64,000 bases of DNA from an uncultured Duncaniella sp. Lineage in GTDB: Bacteria; Bacteroidota; Bacteroidia; Bacteroidales; Muribaculaceae. Position numbers and translations under genes: made by a program. This document shows, in pieces, positions 17,830 to 26,387 of this stretch (its first letter is position 1; the number at the start of each line of letters is the position of its first letter). The stretch covers positions 124,001-188,000 of the forward strand of contig CATWQI010000003.1 of NCBI GenBank assembly GCA_958352885.1, given 5' to 3'. The notes beneath the pieces are model-generated. The model searched no databases and had not been told where the DNA came from. It saw nothing but the letters and a program-made list of their open reading frames with translations.

Positions 17830-17860
17830 CAAAATTACGCCTAAAAAACATACTCTCAAA
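17830..17860 (-). promoter_or_regulatory. Consensus promoter of the fimbrial operon
   Basis: Minus-strand TTTG (17857-17860), 19-nt spacer and TAATTTTG (17830-17837) match the Bacteroidetes -33/-7 promoter exactly. Transcription would start near 17822, giving a leader of about 120 nt before the ATG at 17703. The same stretch separates the fimbrial operon from the DUF2851 gene. Confidence 0.75.
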
Positions 17861-17910
17861 CATTTATTAGGTTAAAAACAGTTAAATATAGATTTATTGT
17901 GTGAACTTTT

Positions 17911-19197
17911 TCATAGGCTCCTTTTTGCCTGTGTGGCGAGGAGACGGTGACCAAGGCGGCAGTACAGGCATTTCCTTTTCTCGCAGTAGTTGCGACGGAG
18001 CTGGATGAGCGCCTGCGAGGTGAATGCGCTGGTGCTCCTGATACCGGCGTTGCCGAACAGGGTAACAATCGAATTGTTCTCTGACGGTAGCTGTTGCAGC
18101 CATTCGATACCTCTCTGTGCCAGGACCTCGTCTCCATGGGCGTTGCCATAGGCTATCATCAGCGGGACTGCCACATTTATTATAAGGCTTGCAGCCGATG
18201 CTTTGCTCAGAGTCTCGTATGTGCGTTCGGAGCCGGGTGAGAATGTGAAATGGTTTGCCCAATAGCCGGTCAGTGGGCGGGTGAAGAACTGCATGGCTTC
18301 CTCGGTGGATTTCATGGCGATGATCCGGTGTACAGGGCGGAAGTCGCCGCTGACGAGCAGGGCGAGGAGGGCTATGCGGCGGTGTGGGAAGTTGTGTGGG
18401 CGCATGCGTGCCATTTTCCACCCCAGAGGCTGAAGTGGGCGCAGCGAAAATTTATGGGCGAAGAAACTGTGCTCGCGTATGAGCTGTGTCACGTAGGGGT
18501 CGTGGGCGGGTGCCTTGTCAAGTAGTCCGGCTTGACCGAAGAATAGTGCCTCGAGTGTGGTCAGCGAGTCGCTGTGTTTGCGCAGGAACCGTAGCGGAAG
18601 CGACTTGGCGAGCCGTTCCATAGGCTCGGAATTGGTGCTGAGCCCCAATGCTCTTGCCAACACTATGTAACAAGTCTGCTCCCAGTCGCCAGTATACTCC
18701 TGCAGCAGCTCCATGATGTGGTCGGCTTTGGCGTGCATGCGTTCGTAGGCGAGCCCTGTGAGCCAGTCGGTGAGGTAGAGTGACGGGATGGACGGAATCT
18801 CTGCGGCGCACGGCAGGTCCAGGTCAGCACGGTCAACCAGCTGATGGTAGCGAATGTGGAACTCCCGGTCGCAGTTCATAGTCATCTGGGGTATCACTTC
18901 GCCGTTGGGACGCCTGATTTGGGCGTCGTCACGGTCCACCACATGGAGTATCACTGAGTTATAGGCGGGGTCGCCGTCATGGTTGTGGCGGTGCCAGTCA
19001 CTCGCTCTGACATGGATTTCCACGTCTCCGACCCACATGTTGTCGCCTATGCGTACCTTGGCGTTGAAAAAGTCGGGTCCGGCATCGGTGTTAAGCCGTC
19101 CCGGGTCAATGACGGCGATATGTCTGCCGTCTACTGTGGTCATGTCGTTGTGCAATAGCAACCGATGCTGCCACACGTATTGCATCAGGCGTTCCAT
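17911..19197 (-). CDS. DUF2851 protein
   Basis: A 428-residue protein of the DUF2851 family, found across Bacteroidetes, function unknown. The N-terminal block VIDPGRLNTDAGPDFFNAKV and VGDVEIHVRASDWHRHNHD is highly typical of the family. The C-terminus has a cysteine cluster (CEKRKCLYCRLG) that could bind a metal. No signal peptide or membrane span is seen. It is the last gene of the SIS-PfkB-TPR-ribH series, with 117 nt separating it from ribH. Confidence 0.85.
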   Translation of the reverse strand: MERLMQYVWQHRLLLHNDMTTVDGRHIAVIDPGRLNTDAGPDFFNAKVRIGDNMWVGDVEIHVRASDWHRHNHDGDPAYNSVILHVVDRDDAQIRRPNGEVIPQMTMNCDREFHIRYHQLVDRADLDLPCAAEIPSIPSLYLTDWLTGLAYERMHAKADHIMELLQEYTGDWEQTCYIVLARALGLSTNSEPMERLAKSLPLRFLRKHSDSLTTLEALFFGQAGLLDKAPAHDPYVTQLIREHSFFAHKFSLRPLQPLGWKMARMRPHNFPHRRIALLALLVSGDFRPVHRIIAMKSTEEAMQFFTRPLTGYWANHFTFSPGSERTYETLSKASAASLIINVAVPLMIAYGNAHGDEVLAQRGIEWLQQLPSENNSIVTLFGNAGIRSTSAFTSQALIQLRRNYCEKRKCLYCRLGHRLLATQAKRSL

Positions 19198-19314
19198 ATA
19201 GGGGGAGAGGTTGTTGTTATAGAATAATGTGTCGGATGGTAAAAGGGTAGTGCCGCCGCAGTCCCTTGTGTGGGAGCTGTGGCGGATGTGCGGAACGGGT
19301 AGGGTGCGCAGAGC

Positions 19315-19794
19315 TTAGAGCTCGCCTACAGCCCTGTTGAATGCTATCATCTTTATGGCAGTTTCGGCAGCCTCGACACCCTTGTGTCCTGCCTTTCCGC
19401 CGGTGCGGTCAAGAGCCTGCTGCTCGTCATTGACGGTCAGCACTCCGAATATCACGGGGATGTCGCAGTCGGCGTTAAGCGCTGTTATGCCCTGCGTCAC
19501 GCTTTGGCACACGTAGTCGAAGTGAGGGGTGTCGCCTTTGATGACGCATCCTATCACTATCACTGCGTCGAAATTTCCTGTCTCGATGATTGATGAGGCT
19601 CCAAAGGTCAGCTCCACTGCTCCGGGGACATTCATTACAGTGATGTCCTTTTCCTTGAATCCGTTTTCCTTCAGGCATTTTACGGCTCCGTCGGCGAGGG
19701 CAAATGTGATATGTCCGTTCCACTCAGCCACTACGATGGCTATGCGGGCGTCATTGACTTTGGGGAGAGCGCTTGAGGGTGCGAATGTTGACAT
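19315..19794 (-). CDS. ribH: 6,7-dimethyl-8-ribityllumazine synthase
   Basis: Riboflavin pathway enzyme condensing the ribityl pyrimidinedione with dihydroxybutanone phosphate to lumazine; the family forms icosahedral or pentameric assemblies. The 159 residues contain the substrate and phosphate loops VPGAVELTFGAS, GCVIKGDTPHFDYVC and FGVLTVNDEQQA plus the conserved GKAGHKG near the end. The start at 19794 (MSTFAPSSAL) is preferred over an upstream one because it gives the normal family length. It follows the TPR gene by 29 nt. Confidence 0.96.
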   Translation of the reverse strand: MSTFAPSSALPKVNDARIAIVVAEWNGHITFALADGAVKCLKENGFKEKDITVMNVPGAVELTFGASSIIETGNFDAVIVIGCVIKGDTPHFDYVCQSVTQGITALNADCDIPVIFGVLTVNDEQQALDRTGGKAGHKGVEAAETAIKMIAFNRAVGEL

Positions 19795-19823
19795 GGTGAT
19801 ATGATTGTGTTGGATTTGGGTGA

Positions 19824-20840
19824 TTACTTGGGAAATACCTTGTGCCACAGCCCGAGTATGTCGAGCGAACGGCTCTTGGCGTTGAGGAGGCTGTCCACTA
19901 TGCGGCGGTGCTCTTCGGAGGCATTGATTTTAGTTGCCTTGTGGAGCATGGTGTTGAGCAGGTGTACCCCTTTGTCGCGCATGGCCGCTATGTTGAGCAT
20001 CGATTCGCCGAGCGATATGGAAAGATTGAGCTGCTGGAGCGAGAAGTCAGTCTCCATCTTGGTGAGGTACTTCAGGGCACGGGTGTAGTACTGTATCGCC
20101 TCGCGGTGGCGTCCCATCTGTGCGAGCGTGTCGCCTTCGGAAGTTAGCGATTCCACAAGTCGTGCGGCGGCATCCTCTACCCCCGAGTCCATCATGTGGA
20201 GGTAGGTGGAGGTGGCTACCTGGTAGTGTGCAAGCAGTTCAGCCTGCTTGACACGGTTGCGGTATACGGCGGTGGCTGAGTTGAGCGCCATCACGTGAGC
20301 CGAGGCATACCGTTCGGGGTTTGTCTTGGCGAGACGTTCGAATATTTTCAGCGATTTCTCAAGCTCGCGTTCAGCCTGCTTGTACTCCTTGCGCTCACCG
20401 TGCAGGTGCGCTATGTCGTAGAGCAATGCGCCGAGCACTGCGAGAAAAGGCTCATCCTTCCTTTTGGGCTCCTGGGCAAGGAGGTTTAAGGTGGCTGCGG
20501 CTGTAGCCATTGCCTGCTCATTGTCACCTTTCTCTATGTAGAGTGCTGTGAGAATCTGCATCAGCGCTGCGTGGATGTTGAGGAGGTGTCCCTCTTCTTC
20601 ACCGTTGCGAGTTATCAGAGAGTCAATCTCATTGATAGTTGATATTGCCCTGTCGATGTCACCACGTTCCACCATTTCGGCGGCAGTGGTGCGGAAAAAG
20701 TCGTAGGCGGTGTTAAATTCGGTTTCGCCAACGGCATGGCGTATTTCTGCCATGGAGCGTGTGCGCTTCATGAGCGTGCGTAGACCTGATGTATCGGTGG
20801 TCGTGGGCGAGAATACGGATTCGAGCGATATCTGTTTCAT
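19824..20840 (-). CDS. Cytoplasmic tetratricopeptide repeat protein
   Basis: A 338-residue, wholly helical protein without a signal peptide or membrane span. TPR-like units can be seen at about residues 75-110, 135-170 and 215-255 (for example MGRHREAIQYYTRALKYL). It lies between the PfkB kinase (33 nt upstream) and ribH (29 nt downstream) and is therefore co-transcribed with them. Its binding partner is unknown. Confidence 0.75.
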   Translation of the reverse strand: MKQISLESVFSPTTTDTSGLRTLMKRTRSMAEIRHAVGETEFNTAYDFFRTTAAEMVERGDIDRAISTINEIDSLITRNGEEEGHLLNIHAALMQILTALYIEKGDNEQAMATAAATLNLLAQEPKRKDEPFLAVLGALLYDIAHLHGERKEYKQAERELEKSLKIFERLAKTNPERYASAHVMALNSATAVYRNRVKQAELLAHYQVATSTYLHMMDSGVEDAAARLVESLTSEGDTLAQMGRHREAIQYYTRALKYLTKMETDFSLQQLNLSISLGESMLNIAAMRDKGVHLLNTMLHKATKINASEEHRRIVDSLLNAKSRSLDILGLWHKVFPK

Positions 20841-20873
20841 CTCAATATATTGGCTGGGCGATTTCGGTGCAGT

Positions 20874-21719
20874 CTATAAGCTTGCAGCAAGTTCGGAATG
20901 GGCTGTCTCGTTGGCGGCTTCCATTATGTCATCGGCATCGTGACGGGTTTCGGCGATGGCTCTGACGGCTCCGGCAAGAGCTCCGGCATACCATTGGAAC
21001 GGAGTGTTGGCTGAGGGGTGGCATTTCTTGCTCCATGACTCCTCTCCATCAAAGAATCTCATTTCCTTGGCTGCGGCATCCATACACAGGAGCTTGCGGC
21101 AGTAGAAAAGTATGTGGCTCTTGAACGTTGCGGCTATGTCATCGCCCGGGAAGATTGCCTTGATGTCATCGATGGTTGTGATTACGATATCGGCAAGTTC
21201 CAGGGAGTCGAATATCTGAGGCATTACCCTGGTGATGCGTGGTACCTGGTAGGGTGCGAAGTAGGGGAGATATATCACTGTCGCCTTGCGTGCTTTGGCA
21301 TATTTGAGTAATTCGAGGAGGCGCTGGTGATTGCGTTCGTCAAGCGCCATATAGGAGCCGAACACCACCACGTCGCCCTCGTCGATACGGGGCCAGATGG
21401 CATTGACAGGCTCGGCGGGAAATTTCTCATGTCCCACCACCTTGGCTTGCGGGTCGGTTCCGTAGATTCGCACCGGACTTAGCCCTTCGGTGTAACGGTC
21501 AATGGATTTCACATCGACTTTGGAATTGTCGAGATGGGCGACGATATGGTCACCCACGGCATCGGCTGCCACTTCTCCTATAAAGACTGTAGGGACACCC
21601 ATGCGTCCGTCAAGCACGGCGGCGTTGACAGCCCAGTCGCCCACCTTGGTCGAGGCTGTGGCATCAGGCTGCAACGTGATGTTGAGAGTCAACTCTCCTA
21701 TGTAGATTGCCTTATTCAT
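20874..21719 (-). CDS. PfkB-family carbohydrate kinase
   Basis: A 281-residue sugar kinase of the ribokinase/PfkB fold. It has the N-terminal GELTLNI strand, a GD.AVNAAV substrate-side segment, GVPTVFIGEVAADAVGDHI, and the C-terminal PFQWYAGALAGAV in the place of the usual GAGDAF catalytic loop. The Asp base of that GAGD motif is replaced, so either the enzyme is atypical or catalysis is impaired. The start at 21719 overlaps the SIS gene stop by 8 nt, implying coupling, so the kinase and isomerase probably act on the same sugar phosphate. Confidence 0.8.
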   Translation of the reverse strand: MNKAIYIGELTLNITLQPDATASTKVGDWAVNAAVLDGRMGVPTVFIGEVAADAVGDHIVAHLDNSKVDVKSIDRYTEGLSPVRIYGTDPQAKVVGHEKFPAEPVNAIWPRIDEGDVVVFGSYMALDERNHQRLLELLKYAKARKATVIYLPYFAPYQVPRITRVMPQIFDSLELADIVITTIDDIKAIFPGDDIAATFKSHILFYCRKLLCMDAAAKEMRFFDGEESWSKKCHPSANTPFQWYAGALAGAVRAIAETRHDADDIMEAANETAHSELAASL

Positions 21720-22326
21720 AGTCTGTCTCGTTACGGGATTTATGTCCCAGGTATCCGCCGTGGTGGCGCTTCGCATAGTCCTGGGCTGTAAATCCTATCA
21801 TGCGGGTGACATTGACCACCAGCACATCTCCTATCACGGTCATTACCGTGGTGGAGGTGGTGGGAGTGAGTCCGAGGGGACACACTTCGGCGGCGCCTCC
21901 CGTCAAGATTGTAACGTCTGTTATCCTTGTAAGTTCACTGTCGGGATTTCCGGTGATGACAATCATTGGAATCTGGGGGTAGAGGTTCTTGGTGAGTGTC
22001 ACCAGTTCCACTACCTCGCGTGTGCGTCCGGAGTTGGATATCAGGAGCATCACATCGTTTGGCTGCAGGACACCCAGGTCGCCGTGCTGTGCCTCGCTGG
22101 GATGCAGATTGACGGCGGGAGTACCGGTCGATGAAAAAGTCGTGGCGATGTTCATGGCTATCTGTCCAGCCTTGCCCATACCGGCGGTTACCAATTTGCC
22201 CCCGCGGCGGTGCACTTGCTCTATGATGAGCTCTACGGCACGGTCATAACTCGGGGTGTAAGGAATGGATAAGAGAGCCTTAGCCTCGGTCTCCACGATG
22301 TTTTTCATTGACTCTTGAATAGTCAT
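21712..22326 (-). CDS. SIS-domain sugar isomerase, KdsD-like without CBS domains
   Basis: 204 residues forming a single SIS domain. SNSGRTREV, the SEAQHGDLGV metal/phosphate site and the HHGGYLGHK end strongly resemble arabinose-5-phosphate isomerases (KdsD/GutQ), which convert ribulose-5-phosphate to arabinose-5-phosphate for Kdo. Those proteins are about 320 residues with two CBS domains; here the CBS part is absent, a shorter form also known in Bacteroidetes. It heads the operon behind a consensus promoter. Confidence 0.88.
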   Translation of the reverse strand: MTIQESMKNIVETEAKALLSIPYTPSYDRAVELIIEQVHRRGGKLVTAGMGKAGQIAMNIATTFSSTGTPAVNLHPSEAQHGDLGVLQPNDVMLLISNSGRTREVVELVTLTKNLYPQIPMIVITGNPDSELTRITDVTILTGGAAEVCPLGLTPTTSTTVMTVIGDVLVVNVTRMIGFTAQDYAKRHHGGYLGHKSRNETDYE

Positions 22327-22355
22327 AATAGGGTCTGCTTATTGTTTTTAGACCG

Positions 22356-22387
22356 CAAATTTACTAAACTATTGACAATTCTCCAAA
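22356..22387 (-). promoter_or_regulatory. Consensus promoter of the SIS-PfkB-TPR-ribH operon
   Basis: Minus-strand TTTG (22384-22387), 20-nt spacer and TAAATTTG (22356-22363) match the Bacteroidetes -33/-7 consensus, 30 nt before the SIS start codon. The remaining gap toward lutC (to 22512) shows no gene. Confidence 0.75.
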
Positions 22388-22512
22388 ACTAAGACCCCGT
22401 TCCCCAATATTTGTTAACGCCGGCGTGATGGTAACCCGATTTCACACACACTCCAACTCCACATGTGATTCTTCCCTTCAAGTATTTTACTAATGGGCTG
22501 CGATAGCCGCTG

Positions 22513-23106
22513 TCAGCCGAAAATAAGTGTAGTGAGTGAAATTTCGCCTTGCGCGCCGGTGACTCGCACTGCTTCGATGTCGGCGGTAGCCGACGGTCCG
22601 GTGAAGAATGACCCGTAACGGTTGGCGCGCAGGTCAATCATCTGGTAAGCGGTGTGCATTCCGTCCACTATCCGGGAACGCTCCAGGAGCAGGTAGAGGT
22701 CGGTGGAGAAGAGAGCGCATGCAGCAAGTCCCAATGACTCGTCGGTGACATATACCGACCCGGTCTCGCCGACACCTATCACACCTTCCCCCACGCATAC
22801 GTCTACTATGTGGGCATTGTGAGGGTCGGCTACTTCGCTGTCGGCAATATTGCCCTCGTAGTCGGAGGCAGAAGAGTACACACGCTTCCCGGTGCGGTCA
22901 ATGTTTTTTTCAAGCCAGTCCAGAGCCTCGCTGCGCGATGCGAATCGCATGGCTTTGCCGTCGAAACTTTCAAGATGTCTGATAAAATTGTCCACGGGAT
23001 CACCTTCGATGCCATACATGGGTACTTCGGGATGTGCTACCTCCGATGGGTGGGAGGCACGGATGCGTCCGAGGATTATGTCGCGGGATGATTTTTGAGC
23101 GTCCAT
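22513..23106 (-). CDS. lutC: LutC-type lactate utilization protein
   Basis: 197 residues of the LUD domain family (LutC), a subunit of the L-lactate oxidising LutABC complex. Visible features are the Asp/Glu-rich DPVDNFIRHLESF segment, EGVIGVGETGSVYVTDES and the C-terminal GPSATADIEAVRVTGAQGE motif expected for LUD proteins. The start at 23106 (MDAQKSSRDI) was chosen since longer versions would run into lutB. It follows lutB by 58 nt. Confidence 0.92.
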   Translation of the reverse strand: MDAQKSSRDIILGRIRASHPSEVAHPEVPMYGIEGDPVDNFIRHLESFDGKAMRFASRSEALDWLEKNIDRTGKRVYSSASDYEGNIADSEVADPHNAHIVDVCVGEGVIGVGETGSVYVTDESLGLAACALFSTDLYLLLERSRIVDGMHTAYQMIDLRANRYGSFFTGPSATADIEAVRVTGAQGEISLTTLIFG

Positions 23107-23164
23107 TATGATTGTGTGCATGTTAACGAGTTGATATAGAGCGGTGCGGCATGGAGATGCTACG

Positions 23165-24559
23165 CTATTTGCCTGGTTGCTTGTCGTTCTTGCCGGATGT
23201 CCGTGCATAGTATTGCCTGAATGTTTCTTCAGGAGCTTCCGGGTTGGCGTGGGATTTAGCCCAGGGGTTGAGATGCGGGTTCTCGGTAAGTGATTTGGGC
23301 AGGTTGCGCAGTGCCCATAGTCCGAGCTTCTCGGCATGCGAGAGGTTGGTGGCGTTGCGGAGCACCATCTCCATCCCATCCTCTTCCATGCGGTGGGTGA
23401 GCTCGTCCTTTCTGGCTTTGACCACTACGTCACGCCAGTAGAACACATAGTCGGGTATGGGGATTTTCATGGGGCATACATCGCCGCATGAGCCGCAGTG
23501 GGTGCATGAGTAGGGTAGGCGCGCATAGCGGTCAAGGTCATAGCTCGGCTCAAGCACTATCCCTATCGGACCCATATAAGGGGCGTCGTAGCTCAGTCCG
23601 GACGTGCGCCGGAACACCGGGCATGTGTTCATGCATGCGCCGCAGCGCACACATTTCAGCACCTGCCAGTAGTCGCTGCCGAGTCGTCGGGTACGACCGT
23701 TGTCCACTATGATAAGGTGCATTTCCTGACCTTTGCGAGGTCCGTGATAGTGGCTGGTATACTGGGTTATGTCAAGCCCAAGCGCACTGCGTGAGAGCAT
23801 GCGGATGAAGAGAGCCAGGTCACTCTGCGAGGGTATAAGTTTCTCTATGCCCATGCTCGCCACAAAGAGGGGAGGAATGTTGGCGCTTATGTCTGCATTA
23901 CCCTCGTTGGTGCATACCACTATGCCTCCGGTTTCGGCTATGCCGAAGTTCACACCGTTCATACCGGCGTCAGCTTTGATGTAATTCTTGCGCATGTCCT
24001 TACGCATCACGCTGTTGAGGTATGTGGGGTCATCGATGTCTGGGTCGCTGCCGAGCTTTTCGGCGAAGAGTTTTGCCACGTCGCCGCGCAGCTTGTGTAT
24101 AGCCGGCATTACGATATGTGAGGGACGCTGGTTGTCGAGCTGCTGTATGCGTTCGCCCAAATCAGCCTCATAAACCTCTATGCCGTTGCGGGCAAGGAGC
24201 GGGCGCATGTCGCATTCATCCATCAGCATGGATTTTCCTTTGGTGACCACTTTGACATTGTGGCTTTTGAATATGTCGAGCACGATGCGGTTGTGCTCCT
24301 CGGCGTCGATAGCCCAGTGGACTTTCACGCCGTTCTCTTTCAACCGGGTCTCGAACATCTCCAGATAGGAGTCGAGATGCGAGAGGGTGTGCATTTTAAT
24401 TTGCGATGCCAGGGAGCGCATCTCCTCCCATTCGGGTATCCGGGCTGCCACACTGTCACGTCGCATCCTCGCTGCCCATAGGCAGTGGTCATGACTCACT
24501 CTGTGTGGGGTGTCAGCAATGAACTTCGCCCCCAGTTTCACTTGATTTACCTGGCTCAT
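23165..24559 (-). CDS. lutB: LutB-type iron-sulfur lactate utilization protein
   Basis: 464 residues: an N-terminal LUD domain (GIAETGGIVVCTNEGNA near residue 210) followed by two 4Fe-4S motifs, CVRCGACMNTCP at about 300 and CTHCGSCGDVCP at about 355, as in LutB/YkgF. It would pass electrons from L-lactate oxidation. The stop codon is 58 nt before lutC; the start overlaps lutA by 4 nt (ATGA), so the three genes are one operon. Confidence 0.95.
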   Translation of the reverse strand: MSQVNQVKLGAKFIADTPHRVSHDHCLWAARMRRDSVAARIPEWEEMRSLASQIKMHTLSHLDSYLEMFETRLKENGVKVHWAIDAEEHNRIVLDIFKSHNVKVVTKGKSMLMDECDMRPLLARNGIEVYEADLGERIQQLDNQRPSHIVMPAIHKLRGDVAKLFAEKLGSDPDIDDPTYLNSVMRKDMRKNYIKADAGMNGVNFGIAETGGIVVCTNEGNADISANIPPLFVASMGIEKLIPSQSDLALFIRMLSRSALGLDITQYTSHYHGPRKGQEMHLIIVDNGRTRRLGSDYWQVLKCVRCGACMNTCPVFRRTSGLSYDAPYMGPIGIVLEPSYDLDRYARLPYSCTHCGSCGDVCPMKIPIPDYVFYWRDVVVKARKDELTHRMEEDGMEMVLRNATNLSHAEKLGLWALRNLPKSLTENPHLNPWAKSHANPEAPEETFRQYYARTSGKNDKQPGK

Positions 24560-25299
24560 ATGGCGTCTCCGTTAAGTATTTCAGCAATATAATAAGTCTT
24601 TATGTCCACCCCGTTCTTGCGTGCTATGCACTGTTGGTGCATCAGGCAAGAGAAGTCGGCGGAGGTTACATATTTCAATCCGTTCCGCTCATAGTCGCTC
24701 ACCTTGTCGAGTCCCTGCTGTGCGGCACAGCTCTCGTCCCAGATGGAGAATACGCCTCCGAAGCCGCAGCATTCGTCACGGCGCGAGGCGTAGGCTACCT
24801 CGAGACCTTCCACGAGATTTAGCAAATCGGCGGTTTTTGAGTAGTCGGGCACCATCAGTTCCGATGATTTTGCCTGGCGTAGCGAGCGCAAGGAGTGGCA
24901 ACCGTTGTGGAGCGCCACTTTGTGGGGGAATCGAGCCCATGGAAGGCTCTTAACCTGAAGTACATCATGTAGGAAGTCGACTATGTCATGAGTGGTTTCT
25001 CGAATATGCTTTACCTCAGGTGTCTGTTCCACGGCTACAAGATGGTTGCGTATCTGGTCGGTGCATATCCCCGACGGTATCACAACATAGTCATAGCCTT
25101 TGAGGTGAGTCACCAGATTTGTCTCCAGCACGCACCCTTTGTGGTCATATCCCATGTCTGTGAGCGGAAGCCCGCAGCATGCAGCCTGTTCTATATATGT
25201 GATATCCAGGTCAAACCGCTTGAGCAGCTTGTAGCTTGAGATTGCGGCTTGTGGGGCAAGCATGTCCACATAGCACGGCACGAAAAATCCTACCTTCAT
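24556..25299 (-). CDS. lutA: LutA-type (CCG domain) lactate utilization protein
   Basis: 247 residues with two cysteine-rich CCG domains: AACCGLPL near residue 40 and HNGCHSLR plus DECCGFGGVF near 130-180, which bind an Fe-S cluster as in LutA/YkgE and heterodisulfide reductase B. First gene of lutABC. A perfect inverted repeat lies 22 nt upstream of its ATG and is a candidate operator. Confidence 0.94.
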   Translation of the reverse strand: MKVGFFVPCYVDMLAPQAAISSYKLLKRFDLDITYIEQAACCGLPLTDMGYDHKGCVLETNLVTHLKGYDYVVIPSGICTDQIRNHLVAVEQTPEVKHIRETTHDIVDFLHDVLQVKSLPWARFPHKVALHNGCHSLRSLRQAKSSELMVPDYSKTADLLNLVEGLEVAYASRRDECCGFGGVFSIWDESCAAQQGLDKVSDYERNGLKYVTSADFSCLMHQQCIARKNGVDIKTYYIAEILNGDAI

Positions 25300-25320
25300 C
25301 TCTCGTATGAATTTTTTTGT

Positions 25321-25348
25321 TGAAACGTATTGAAATTTATACGTTTCA
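25321..25348. promoter_or_regulatory. Perfect inverted repeat upstream of lutA (candidate operator)
   Basis: TGAAACGTAT and ATACGTTTCA form perfect 10-bp arms around an 8-nt spacer, ending 22 nt before the lutA start. No U run follows on either strand at terminator distance, so an operator or leader hairpin is likelier than a terminator. No promoter box of the standard type was found between 25349 and 25477. Confidence 0.55.
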
Positions 25349-25477
25349 CCGCCGTCTATTGTTCACGCTTCGTTAAGCTTATTGGTCACAAATAGGTCGA
25401 AGTATCCCCCCTCTGACTTTAAGGGAAAATCGCATAGGACCTGTCCGCCTGACGTTAACTCTGTTATGAGCCAGTGC

Positions 25478-26353
25478 TCAATCTCTGGAGCCGACCGGGA
25501 GGGTACCCATCCGTGGTATGGGTATGGTGGGATTCGAGCGGTTGTGGCTGTTGCCGCCCCGGTTGTTGTAGAGGATGTTGTATAGTATCCCTCCGACATC
25601 CATCCCTATTTTTGTGTGCTTGTTTATTCGGTAGTAGGGGGCTACTATCGGCTGTGTGTTCCAATGTCCGTTGTGTGACGAACGGTAGCTCTGGGCTCCT
25701 ACTTCCACGCCCCAGTGCTCGTTGAAGCTGTAATCAATGTATCCGCCTATTCTGGGAACACTTACATAACCAGCAACGGCTCCCTGTGGTGAGCGCAGCG
25801 GTGAATAATAGCTGCCGAACATGGTGATGCTCACTCTGTCCGACGCACGGTAACTGATTGAGCCGCCAAAACCTACCGTTCGGTCAAGTCCGTTGTAGTA
25901 GCCATACTTCTCTGCGCTGCCGTAAGCTGTCACGCTGAATCTGCCGAAATGCTGCACAAACGTTATCCGTCCGCTTTCCTTACCCATAAGCCCGGGCATG
26001 GATTCCATGCCTGTGTTTCCTATTATTCCCCCACTGCCCCATGAAGCTATGACACCGGGTGTTAACGGCAATATCCGGAAATCGCCGAAGTTGTTCTCGG
26101 TTCTATTGACAGTGCTCTGCTGCATGGCACGGTACACAGCGTTGAGACGGTATACCTCTTGCTCATAATCCTGCAGATCGGCAGTGGCTGGAGCTGTGTT
26201 TTCTGGCGCATGTATGCCTGTATGCAGCGAGTCGGCACTCTCGGTCGTGGGATTGACCGTTGTGTCAAGATGAGTGCCGTCATTGGGCTCTTGAGCCTGT
26301 ATATGTGCCGATATGGCAATAATAGATGCGAGAAGGAGGGGTTTCTTTAACAT
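25478..26353 (-). CDS. Secreted, probably outer-membrane protein of unknown function
   Basis: 291 residues with a clear signal peptide (LLLASIIAISAHIQAQ). A Thr/Ala-rich linker to about residue 70 follows, then repeated amphipathic strands rich in Tyr/Gly (VTAYGSAEKYGYYNGLD, GYIDYSFNEHWGVEVGAQ) that suggest a beta-barrel. The last 25 residues (NNRGGNSHNRSNP) are low complexity. It starts 34 nt after the transporter gene and is likely co-transcribed with it. I do not recognise the family. Confidence 0.6.
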   Translation of the reverse strand: MLKKPLLLASIIAISAHIQAQEPNDGTHLDTTVNPTTESADSLHTGIHAPENTAPATADLQDYEQEVYRLNAVYRAMQQSTVNRTENNFGDFRILPLTPGVIASWGSGGIIGNTGMESMPGLMGKESGRITFVQHFGRFSVTAYGSAEKYGYYNGLDRTVGFGGSISYRASDRVSITMFGSYYSPLRSPQGAVAGYVSVPRIGGYIDYSFNEHWGVEVGAQSYRSSHNGHWNTQPIVAPYYRINKHTKIGMDVGGILYNILYNNRGGNSHNRSNPTIPIPRMGTLPVGSRD

Positions 26354-26387
26354 GGTTTACTGACATTGGGGGTTGGCTGTGTGTGCG

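Noticed and set aside
25321..25348. Intrinsic terminator
   Set aside because: The inverted repeat has no following T run at the right distance on either strand, and it lies before a gene start.
25363..25599. Minus-strand 78-codon frame beyond the end of the outer-membrane protein gene
   Set aside because: It mostly overlaps the 3' end of that gene in another frame and has Thr/Ala-rich low complexity; no signal or motif.
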